64,000 bases of DNA, taken from Plantibacter sp. VKM Ac-2880. GTDB lineage: Bacteria; Actinomycetota; Actinomycetes; Actinomycetales; Microbacteriaceae. The stretch lies in the NCBI RefSeq assembly GCF_015351235.1, contig NZ_JADKSJ010000001.1, positions 2,311,668 to 2,375,667 on the forward strand. Reading direction: 5' to 3'. The notes under the pieces were generated by a model, which saw only the letters and a list, made by a program, of their open reading frames with translations, ran no database searches and was not told the DNA's origin. The position numbers and the translations under genes are program-made. Shown here in pieces: positions 49,587 through 56,766 of this stretch. Every line of letters starts with the position of its first letter. Position 1 is the first letter of the stretch.

Positions 49587-50513
49587 CTAGTCGCGGTCCT
49601 TGCGCCAGGGCTCGTCGCCCTTGCCCTCGTCGCGTCGGAGGTACCGTTCGAACTCCTTCGCGATCGCCTCGCCGCTCGCCTCAGGCGACTCGACCGTGTC
49701 CCGTGCCTGCTCCAGCTGCTGGATGTACGCGGCCATGTCCTCGTCCTCGGCGGCCAGCGTGTCGATCCCGTTCTGCCATTCGCCCGACTCCTCGATGAGC
49801 GCTCCGCGCGGGATGACGACGTCGATGAGTTCCTCGAGCTTGTCGATGAGCGCGAGGACGGCCTTCGGCGACGGCGCACTGTGGACGTAGTGGGGGACCG
49901 ACGCCCAGACCGACAGGCTCTGAACGCCCTGTCGCTCCGCCGCGTCGGCGAGGACGCTGAGGATCCCGACCGGACCCTCGTAGGTGCTGCGTTCGAGCTG
50001 GAGGGCCTGTCGCAGCTCGGCGTTCTCGCTCGAGGCGAAGACAGAGATCGGCCGAGTGTGCGGGACGTCGGCGAGCATCGCGCCCAGCATGACCATGGTC
50101 GTGATCCGCTCCTCGGCGATCACCGTGAGGATCTCGTCCACGAACGCCTTCCAGCCGCGGGACGGTTCCGCGCCGAGCAGGACGTAGACGTGCTCACCAC
50201 CGCCCTCGCTGACGCGGAGTGCGGCGTCCTCGGCGAGCGGGGTCGCCGGTCGGGACGCGACAGGGTCCGGCCCGGAGATCGTGGTCCCCGGCCAGGTCAG
50301 CGACCGCTTGCCGTCCTCGTCGACGCCGACCGTGGGGCGGTTGAACTGGTAGTCGTAGTAGGGCTCGGGGTCGATCTCGAGCAGGGGACGGAGCGCTAGC
50401 GAATCCCGCAGGACGCGCACCGCCCCACTGGCCGCCTCACCGGCGTCGTTCCAGCCCTCGAACGCCACGACGAGCAGGCGACCGCCCAGTGGCTCCTTGG
50501 TGTGTTCCGTCAC
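49587..50513 (-). CDS. PAC2 family protein
   Basis: 308 aa. Start RLLVVAFEGWNDAGEAASGAV and the blocks FVFASSENAE-like (ISVFASSENAEL) and VWASVPHYVHSAPSPKAVLALI match the actinobacterial PAC2 family, named for the eukaryotic proteasome assembly chaperone 2. The role in actinobacteria is not settled. GTG 50513 has GAGGAG 6 bases upstream, and TATCCT (50563-50558, minus) could be the -10. In proteasome-bearing actinobacteria PAC2 genes lie near that locus; here the proteasome genes are absent. Confidence 0.88.
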   Translation of the reverse strand: MTEHTKEPLGGRLLVVAFEGWNDAGEAASGAVRVLRDSLALRPLLEIDPEPYYDYQFNRPTVGVDEDGKRSLTWPGTTISGPDPVASRPATPLAEDAALRVSEGGGEHVYVLLGAEPSRGWKAFVDEILTVIAEERITTMVMLGAMLADVPHTRPISVFASSENAELRQALQLERSTYEGPVGILSVLADAAERQGVQSLSVWASVPHYVHSAPSPKAVLALIDKLEELIDVVIPRGALIEESGEWQNGIDTLAAEDEDMAAYIQQLEQARDTVESPEASGEAIAKEFERYLRRDEGKGDEPWRKDRD

Positions 50514-50580
50514 GTCTCACTCCTCGATGCTCGGGGACCTCCCGCGACCATCCATCCAGGATAGGCGCTCCGCCACCCGG

Positions 50581-50586
50581 TAGCAT
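50581..50586 (+). promoter_or_regulatory. -10 box predicting a leaderless HAD hydrolase mRNA
   Basis: TAGCAT, 8 bases before GTG 50595; no ribosome site in the gap. Confidence 0.45.
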
Positions 50587-50594
50587 GGCACCCC

Positions 50595-51302
50595 GTGACC
50601 ACCACTCTCCTCCCCGCTGCAGTCCTCTGGGACATGGACGGCACCGTCGTCGACACCGAGCCCTACTGGATGGAGGCCGAGACCGAGCTGGTCGCGGCCC
50701 ATGGCGGGACCTGGACGCACGAAGACGGCCTGCTCCTCGTGGGCAACGGCCTGTGGGACTCCGCGGCCATCCTCCAGGGCCGTGGCGTGGCGCTGGACGC
50801 CGACACCATCGTCGCGCACCTCACGGACCACGTCAGGCGGCTCATCCAGGAGCGCGGCGTGCCGTTCCGTCCGGGTGCACAGGAGCTGTTGCGTGAGCTC
50901 CGAGAGGCCGGCGTTCCGACCGCGCTCGTGACGATGTCGATCCGGTCCATGGCTGAGGACATCGCCGCCGGGATCCCGTTCGACGCGTTCGACCTGATCG
51001 TGGCCGGCGACGAGGTCGACCAGCCGAAACCGCATCCCGACGCGTACCTGCGGGCCGCCCGCGCACTCGGCGTCGATCCAGCCGAGTGCATCGCGATCGA
51101 GGACTCGGCGACCGGGCTCGCCTCCGCCCTCGCTGCGGGCACGATCGCCGTGTCCGTCCCGCACATCGTGCCGATCCCGGCCGGCCCACACCACACCACC
51201 TGGGACACACTCGCCGGGCGGACGGTCACCGACCTCGCAGCGCTCCGCGCGCACGCGGCGCCCGCCACCCACCACCCCGAGACAGAGGCAGTACAGCGAT
51301 GA
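50595..51302 (+). CDS. HAD-family hydrolase (beta-phosphoglucomutase/phosphatase-like)
   Basis: 235 aa. Motif I VLWDMDGTVVDTEP near residue 11, motif II ALVTMS near 115, lysine in QPKPHPDAYL near 145 and motif III AIEDSATGLASA near 165: subfamily IA HAD phosphatase with a helical cap. Substrate unknown. It is translationally coupled to trmI by an ATGA overlap. Confidence 0.9.
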   Translation: MTTTLLPAAVLWDMDGTVVDTEPYWMEAETELVAAHGGTWTHEDGLLLVGNGLWDSAAILQGRGVALDADTIVAHLTDHVRRLIQERGVPFRPGAQELLRELREAGVPTALVTMSIRSMAEDIAAGIPFDAFDLIVAGDEVDQPKPHPDAYLRAARALGVDPAECIAIEDSATGLASALAAGTIAVSVPHIVPIPAGPHHTTWDTLAGRTVTDLAALRAHAAPATHHPETEAVQR

Positions 51303-52363
51303 GCTCCAACCACCAGCCGGCGAACAGCGGCTCGTTCCGCGAGGGCGACCGCGTCCAGCTCACCGGACCGAAGGGGCGGCGGAACACGATCACCCTGGAG
51401 GCCGGCAAGGTCTTCCACACCCACCGCGGGATGATCGCGCACACGGACATCATCGGTCTGCCCGACGGCAGCGTCGTCGCCAACACCGAGGGCATCGAAC
51501 ACCTCGCCCTGCGCCCGCTGCTCGTGGACTTCGTCATGTCGATGCCGCGCGGAGCGGCCATCATCTATCCGAAGGACGCCGCCGAGATCATCGGCCAGGC
51601 CGACATCTTCCCGGGCGCCACGGTCGTCGAGGCCGGCGTCGGTTCGGGCGCCCTGTCCCTCTGGCTCCTCCGCGCCATCGGACCGTCCGGCCGTCTGGCG
51701 TCGTTCGAACGGCGCGACGAGTTCGCCGACGTCGCCCGAGGCAACGTCGCGACCTTCTTCGGCTACGACCCGCAGAACTGGTCGGTCACGGTCGGTGACC
51801 TCCAGGAGACCCTGCCGGAGACGATGCCGGCCGAGTCCGTCGACCGTGTGGTGCTCGACATGCTCGCGCCGTGGGAGTGCCTCGACGTCGCCTGGGAGGC
51901 TCTCAAGCCCGGAGGGGTCATCCTCTGCTACGTCGCGACCGTCACCCAGTTGTCCCGCGTCGCCGAGGCCATCCGCGGAACTGGCGGATTCACGAACCCG
52001 CAGTCGAACGAGACGATGATGCGCGGTTGGCACGTCGAAGGGCTGGCGGTGCGGCCGGACCACCGCATGATCGGCCACACCGGATTCCTCATCACCGCGC
52101 GCAAGCTCGCGCCGGGGACGGTCCTCCCGGAACTCAAGCGTCGGGCGTCCAAGAGCGACTTCAGTGCGGAGGACGTCGAGCTGTGGACGCCGGGAGCCCT
52201 CGGCGAGCGGTCCGCGAGCGCCAAGATCCTGCGGAAGCGCGCCAGGAGCGCCGGTGCGAGCGCCGAACTGTCCCGCGCCCGTGGCCTCGACGCCGGTGCC
52301 GGTGATCCGGACGACATGACCGGATCGCAGGTCTCCGAGCCGGTCGACGGCGACGCGCGCTGA
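51299..52363 (+). CDS. trmI: tRNA (adenine-N1-)-methyltransferase TrmI
   Basis: 354 aa. AdoMet-dependent enzyme that forms m1A58 in tRNA. The N-terminal small domain (to about 80) precedes the AdoMet motif VVEAGVGSGALSLWLLRAIG near 108-127; RVVLDMLAPWECLD near 185 is the conserved catalytic Asp region. The C-terminal tail after about 300 is low-complexity and polar. In many actinobacteria this gene lies next to the arc-dop-pup-proteasome block; here the FKBP gene follows directly. Confidence 0.94.
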   Translation: MSSNHQPANSGSFREGDRVQLTGPKGRRNTITLEAGKVFHTHRGMIAHTDIIGLPDGSVVANTEGIEHLALRPLLVDFVMSMPRGAAIIYPKDAAEIIGQADIFPGATVVEAGVGSGALSLWLLRAIGPSGRLASFERRDEFADVARGNVATFFGYDPQNWSVTVGDLQETLPETMPAESVDRVVLDMLAPWECLDVAWEALKPGGVILCYVATVTQLSRVAEAIRGTGGFTNPQSNETMMRGWHVEGLAVRPDHRMIGHTGFLITARKLAPGTVLPELKRRASKSDFSAEDVELWTPGALGERSASAKILRKRARSAGASAELSRARGLDAGAGDPDDMTGSQVSEPVDGDAR

Positions 52364-52434
52364 CCGCCGTCCACGTCGACTAAACTGTGCGACGGCGACC
52401 TGCCGTCCCACCCGTACCACCGAAACGAGGATCC

Positions 52435-53391
52435 GTGCGCACTGCACCAGCTCTCATCGCCGCAGCAGGTCTCCTGCTCGTCTCCCTCACCGGGTGTACC
52501 GCTCCTGGCTCGGCCTCGTGCGACGCGGCGGCGTCCGCCGGCGACGCCACCAAGCTCATCACGGTCTCCGGAGACTTCGGCGCGAAGCCGATGGTCGAGC
52601 TGCCGAAGCCGCTGTACACGAAGACCACCGAGCGCGACATCGTGATCAAGGGCGACGGCGCGCTGGTCGAGGCCGACGGCACGGTGGGCGTGAACCTGAT
52701 GCTCCTCAACGGTCGAACCGGCGAGGTCCTGCAGCAGACCGACTTCGCCGGCCCTGCGGCCTCGCTGATCGCCCTGGCCGGGAACCCTGCTGGGTTCACG
52801 AAGGCACTCGCCTGCTCGACGGTGGGATCACGCGTCGTCGCGGCCATCTCGTCGAAGGACGCTTTCGGCGAGGCCGGAGCCAACGAGGCGATCGGTCTCA
52901 AGAAGGACGACACGATCATCCTCGTCGCTGACGTCCACAGTGCCGCGCTCCCGAAAGCGGACGGCGCGGAGCGACCGATCCCGTCGGGGTTCCCGTCTGT
53001 CGTGACCGCGCCGAGTGGTCAGCCCGGGATCACGATCCCAGCGGCCTCGGCGCCGGCCGAGACGAAGCAGACGCTGTCGCGCGTGGGCGACGGGGCCACG
53101 GTGAAGGCCGGCGACCAGGTCATGGTCAACTACACCGGCGTCCTGTGGGACCAGAAGAGCGTCTTCGACAGCAGCTGGGAGAAGGGACAGCCCCTCGTCT
53201 TCCAGGCTGACGGCGGCCAGATGATCAAGGCGTTCAACGATGCGGTGGTGGGAGCGAAGGTCGGTTCCCAGATCATCCTCGTCGTCGCACCGAAGGACGG
53301 CTACGGCGACCAGGGGTCCGGGACCATTCCGGGCGGCGCGACCCTCGTGTTCGTCATCGATGTGCTGGGGACACAGCCCCCGACGCAGTAA
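52435..53391 (+). CDS. Lipoprotein FKBP-type peptidyl-prolyl isomerase with a degenerate second FKBP-like domain
   Basis: 318 aa. A lipoprotein signal with lipobox LTGC (Cys near residue 21) anchors it outside the membrane. The C-terminal domain (about 220-315) is canonical FKBP: VMVNYTG, FDSSWEKGQPLVF, GAKVGSQIILVVAPKDGYG. A related but eroded domain spans about 60-170 (VGVNLMLLNGRTGEVL ... VGSRVVAAISSKDAFG) and lacks several active-site aromatics. GTG 52435 has GAGGATCC just upstream; -10 TAAACT at 52381-52386. It likely assists folding of exported proteins. Confidence 0.92.
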   Translation: MRTAPALIAAAGLLLVSLTGCTAPGSASCDAAASAGDATKLITVSGDFGAKPMVELPKPLYTKTTERDIVIKGDGALVEADGTVGVNLMLLNGRTGEVLQQTDFAGPAASLIALAGNPAGFTKALACSTVGSRVVAAISSKDAFGEAGANEAIGLKKDDTIILVADVHSAALPKADGAERPIPSGFPSVVTAPSGQPGITIPAASAPAETKQTLSRVGDGATVKAGDQVMVNYTGVLWDQKSVFDSSWEKGQPLVFQADGGQMIKAFNDAVVGAKVGSQIILVVAPKDGYGDQGSGTIPGGATLVFVIDVLGTQPPTQ

Positions 53392-53408
53392 CCGTTGCTC
53401 ACAGCTGA

Positions 53409-53453
53409 GACGGCCCGTCTCCCACCCGCGTCGCAGGGGGGAGGCGGGCCGTC
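53409..53453 (+). terminator. Hairpin after the FKBP gene
   Basis: GACGGCCCG (53409-53417) pairs with CGGGCCGTC (53445-53453); inner CTCCC pairs with GGGAG. Directly followed by the pafB -10 box. Confidence 0.7.
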
Positions 53454-53459
53454 CGTCGG

Positions 53460-53465
53460 TAGACT
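53460..53465 (+). promoter_or_regulatory. -10 box predicting a leaderless pafB mRNA
   Basis: TAGACT, 6 bases (GGACCG) before GTG 53472. Confidence 0.5.
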
Positions 53466-53471
53466 GGACCG

Positions 53472-54512
53472 GTGTCCTCAGCCCGCGAGTCCCCGAAGCC
53501 GGTGCCGGTCGAGGAGCGGCTCTTCAGCCTCGTGCTCGCCCTCCTCGCCACCCAGACCGGCCTGACGAAGAACGAGATCCTGTCGACCGTGCAGGGGTAC
53601 CGGCAGCAGTACTCGGCCGGCGGTGGCAACGCCAGCCTGGAACGCCAGTTCGAGCGCGACAAGGACAACATCCGCGAGCTCGGCGTCCCCCTCGAGACGA
53701 TCGAACAGCCGGGCGAACCCGGGAACAACCAGTCGATGCGCTATCGGATCCCGAAGGGTGCGTACGAGCTGCCGGCCGACGTCCGGTTCACCCCGGCGGA
53801 GCTGTCCTTGCTGTCGCTGGCGGCGACGGTATGGCGCGAGGGTTCGCTCTCCGGCCAGTCGCAGCGCGCCATGACGAAGCTGCGGTCGCTCGGCATCGAG
53901 CCTGACGAACCGATCATCGGGTACGCCCCGCGGTTGCGCACGCGTGAGGCCTCGTTCGAACCGCTCGACGCCGCACTGGAACGGCGCGCCGTCGTCGCCT
54001 TCCCCTACCTGAAACCAGGGGAGGAGCGCCCGCGCGTGCGCACCGTGGCACCCCTCGCGCTCGTCCAGCACGAGGGGCGATGGCACCTGTACGCGACCGA
54101 CCGCGCGGTCGACCAACCGCGGACATTCCTCCTGTCGCGGATCGTCGGTCCGGTGAAGCCGACGGGTGAGTCGTTCCCGGCGGACGACGTCGATCACGCC
54201 GCCGCCGCCATCGAAGGTCTTCGGCGGGTTTCATCCTCGCAGCGCGCCGTGGTGCGCGTCCGACCGGGGACCGATGCCGCCGCGCGTCTGGGCAACCGAT
54301 ACGGCCTGGCCGACGCCGACCACGCTGAACTCACCATCCCCTACCTCGACCACCACATCCTCGCCGACGAACTCGCCGGATTCGGTCCCGAGGTCCTCGT
54401 CGTCGACCCGCCCGCGCTCGCGGACGCCGTAGCGGCGAGACTCAGGCTCGTCGTCGCCCGACACACCGACACCGATGACGCTCCGGAGCCGAAGGAGGCC
54501 ACCCGTGGCTAA
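53472..54512 (+). CDS. pafB: PafB, WYL-domain DNA-damage regulator
   Basis: 346 aa. N-terminal winged helix (VEERLFSLVLALLATQTGLTKNEIL), WYL domain around residues 170-230 (ERRAVVAFPYLKP ... GRWHLYATDRAVDQPRTFLLSRI) and a WCX C-terminal part. With PafC it forms the LexA/RecA-independent activator of DNA-damage genes in mycobacteria; the Paf name comes from the proteasome-accessory locus. It overlaps pafC by 8 bases. Confidence 0.93.
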   Translation: MSSARESPKPVPVEERLFSLVLALLATQTGLTKNEILSTVQGYRQQYSAGGGNASLERQFERDKDNIRELGVPLETIEQPGEPGNNQSMRYRIPKGAYELPADVRFTPAELSLLSLAATVWREGSLSGQSQRAMTKLRSLGIEPDEPIIGYAPRLRTREASFEPLDAALERRAVVAFPYLKPGEERPRVRTVAPLALVQHEGRWHLYATDRAVDQPRTFLLSRIVGPVKPTGESFPADDVDHAAAAIEGLRRVSSSQRAVVRVRPGTDAAARLGNRYGLADADHAELTIPYLDHHILADELAGFGPEVLVVDPPALADAVAARLRLVVARHTDTDDAPEPKEATRG

Positions 54513-55515
54513 GCGACCGGCAGCACCCCGCGCTCAAGACAAACTGATCTTCCTCCTGTCGCTCGTCCCGTACCTCATCGACCGCGAGCGGGTGACGGTC
54601 GAGGAGGCCGCCCGACACTTCGGCCTCTCACCGCGCCAGATCCGCGAGGCGGTCGAACTCCTCACCGTGTCGGGCGTCCCTGGCGACACGCGGCAGTATC
54701 TCGCGGGCGACCTCTTCGACATCGACTGGGGCAGCTTCGAGGAGGACGACGAGATCGTCCTCACCCACCGGGTCGCCCTCGACGACAGTCCTCGGTTCTC
54801 AGCGAGAGAGGCGTCGGCACTCATCGCCGGTCTCCAGTCCCTGCAGCGGCTCCCGGAGTTCGTGGACAGCGACGTCATCGGCGGGGTCATGGCGAAACTG
54901 GCGCGCGGTGCCTCGTCGGCACCGGGCCAGCTCGCCGTCACGGAGTCGTACTCGGCCCGGGCCGTAGGCATCATCCGCGCCGCACTCGCCGTCGGACGCA
55001 GCGTGGCGTTCGACTACGTCGACGCGAGTGGTTCGACCGAGGCGAGGCTCGTCGACCCGCTCCGTCTCGAGTCCCAGGATCAGGACTGGTACCTCTACGG
55101 GTGGTGCCACCTCCGAGAGGCGACGCGACGCTTCCGACTGGATCGGATGACGGAGCTCCGACAGAGCGAAGCCGAGGTCGTGTTCCACGAGGCGGAGGTC
55201 GTCGTCCCGACGGCGTTGTTCGAGCCGAGTGACTCCGACCGCAACGTCACGGTGCTCGTGCGTCGTTCCGTCCTCCCACTCATCGACGACTACGTGGTCT
55301 CCGTCGACGGTGCGGTAAACACCCCGGCGGGGTCCGACGAAGCCGACGGCGAGGTGACCGCCACGCTTCGTCTCGCGCACCACCACGGCCTCAAACGGCT
55401 CGTCGCCGCCCATCCCGGACTCATCACCGTGTTGGGGCCGGCGGACGCCCGGGACGCCGTCGCGGACTGGGCCGCTGCCGGGCTCGCTCAGTACCCCGCC
55501 GTCGCCGCGGATTGA
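54505..55515 (+). CDS. pafC: PafC, WYL-domain DNA-damage regulator
   Basis: 336 aa, paralogue of PafB with the same winged helix-WYL-WCX layout. Winged helix near residues 11-55 (VEEAARHFGLSPRQIREAVELL), WYL core with RLVDPLRLESQDQDWYLYGWCHLRE and RRFRLDRM near 175-212. GTG 54505 is chosen because AAGGAGG lies 6 bases upstream; it sits 8 bases inside pafB, a coupling that fits a 1:1 heterodimer. Confidence 0.93.
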   Translation: MAKRPAAPRAQDKLIFLLSLVPYLIDRERVTVEEAARHFGLSPRQIREAVELLTVSGVPGDTRQYLAGDLFDIDWGSFEEDDEIVLTHRVALDDSPRFSAREASALIAGLQSLQRLPEFVDSDVIGGVMAKLARGASSAPGQLAVTESYSARAVGIIRAALAVGRSVAFDYVDASGSTEARLVDPLRLESQDQDWYLYGWCHLREATRRFRLDRMTELRQSEAEVVFHEAEVVVPTALFEPSDSDRNVTVLVRRSVLPLIDDYVVSVDGAVNTPAGSDEADGEVTATLRLAHHHGLKRLVAAHPGLITVLGPADARDAVADWAAAGLAQYPAVAAD

Positions 55516-55596
55516 CGGCGCGCACTTCCGGCGGTATGCAGGCCAATGCAGGGTAGAGTGGGGGAACCTCGACCTCGAAGATCAGGAACGAAGACT

Positions 55597-55866
55597 ATGT
55601 TCGGCAACGCATTCACCGGATGGCACCTCGTCATCATCCTCCTCATCGTCCTGCTCCTGTTCGGCGCACCGAAGCTCCCCGGGCTCGCCCGAAGTGTCGG
55701 TCAGTCCATGCGCATCTTCAAGAGCGAGGTCAAGAGCATGCGCGACGACGAGCCCGCTGCGGGCGACGCCACGACGCCGGTCCCGCCGGCGGGCACTGCG
55801 CCCGTCGAGCCGACTCCGGCCGCCACGGCCCCGCAGAAGCCGACCGACCCGCCCGTCAAGCCGTAA
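55597..55866 (+). CDS. tatA: TatA, twin-arginine translocase pore subunit
   Basis: 89 aa. Short N-terminal membrane helix (WHLVIILLIVLLLFG, about 8-22), the FGAPKLPGLARSVGQSMRIFKSEVK amphipathic helix split after it, and a Pro/Ala/Thr-rich tail. The first residues FGNAFTGWH are the usual actinobacterial form. -10 TAGAGT is at 55554-55559 and AGGAACGA precedes the ATG. No TatB gene is beside it. Confidence 0.94.
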   Translation: MFGNAFTGWHLVIILLIVLLLFGAPKLPGLARSVGQSMRIFKSEVKSMRDDEPAAGDATTPVPPAGTAPVEPTPAATAPQKPTDPPVKP

Positions 55867-55956
55867 CGCCGAGGATCACGCGAGCCCGATGACGCCAGCA
55901 CCTGGCACCCGACGAGTGCGCCTCGAAACCGCTGTCGAACGACGGACGACACAGCC

Positions 55957-56766
55957 ATGGCGATGACGGAGCGGCGCCCGAAGAAGCAGAATCGCGAGGG
56001 GCGCATGTCCCTGGGCGAGCATCTCGTCGAGCTGCGGAAGCGTCTCTTCTACTCCGCCATCGGCATCATCGTCGGCATGGTGGCAGGCTTCATCGCCTCG
56101 GAGTGGATCATCGACGCGATGAGCGCACCGATCCTCGTCATCGCCGACGACCGCGGTCAGGCTTTCCTGAACTTCACGAACGTCACGAGTGCCTTCGACC
56201 TGCGGATGAAGATCGCCCTCACCACGGGCGTCGTCCTCTCGAGCCCCGTGTGGCTGTACCAGATCTGGGCGTTCCTGGTCCCCGGCCTCACGCGGAAAGA
56301 GCTCAAGTACGCCGTCGGCTTCTTCGCCACGGCCGTGCCCCTCTTCCTCGCCGGCTGCTACGCCGGCTGGTTCGTGCTGCCGCACATCGTCGAACTCATG
56401 CTCGGCTTCACGCCCGCGGCGGCCGCCAACTTCCTCGACGCCACGACGTACTACGACTTCGTCCTGAAGCTCGTGCTCGCCGTCGGGGTCGCGTTCGTCC
56501 TCCCCGTGTTCCTCGTGCTCCTGAACTTCGTCGGCGTCCTCTCAGCGGCCGCCATCATCAAGGCATGGCGCGTGGCGATCCTCGTCATCGTGCTCTTCAC
56601 CGCGATCGCCACGCCCGCGGCCGACATCGTGTCGATGTTCGTGCTGGCGATCCCCATGGTCGTGTTGTACTTCGCCGCCTACGGTGTCGCGTGGCTGCAC
56701 GACCGCCGCGCTGCGAAACGGCAGCTGCGCATCGACACCGAACTCGACAGCAAGGGCCTCGTATGA
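55957..56766 (+). CDS. tatC: TatC, twin-arginine translocase receptor subunit
   Basis: 269 aa with six membrane segments. Conserved MSLGEHLVELRKRLFYS at the start (the signal-peptide recognition face), SSPVWLYQIWAFLVPGLTRKE split near 90-108, and ATPAADIVSMFVLAIPM near 215. It follows tatA by 90 bases and overlaps the helicase gene by 4 (ATGA). ATG 55963 is an alternative start. Confidence 0.96.
   Translation: MAMTERRPKKQNREGRMSLGEHLVELRKRLFYSAIGIIVGMVAGFIASEWIIDAMSAPILVIADDRGQAFLNFTNVTSAFDLRMKIALTTGVVLSSPVWLYQIWAFLVPGLTRKELKYAVGFFATAVPLFLAGCYAGWFVLPHIVELMLGFTPAAAANFLDATTYYDFVLKLVLAVGVAFVLPVFLVLLNFVGVLSAAAIIKAWRVAILVIVLFTAIATPAADIVSMFVLAIPMVVLYFAAYGVAWLHDRRAAKRQLRIDTELDSKGLV

Noticed and set aside
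55565-55596. GGAAC upstream of tatA
   Set aside because: No GTT at 17-19 bases; the sequence there reads GAA.
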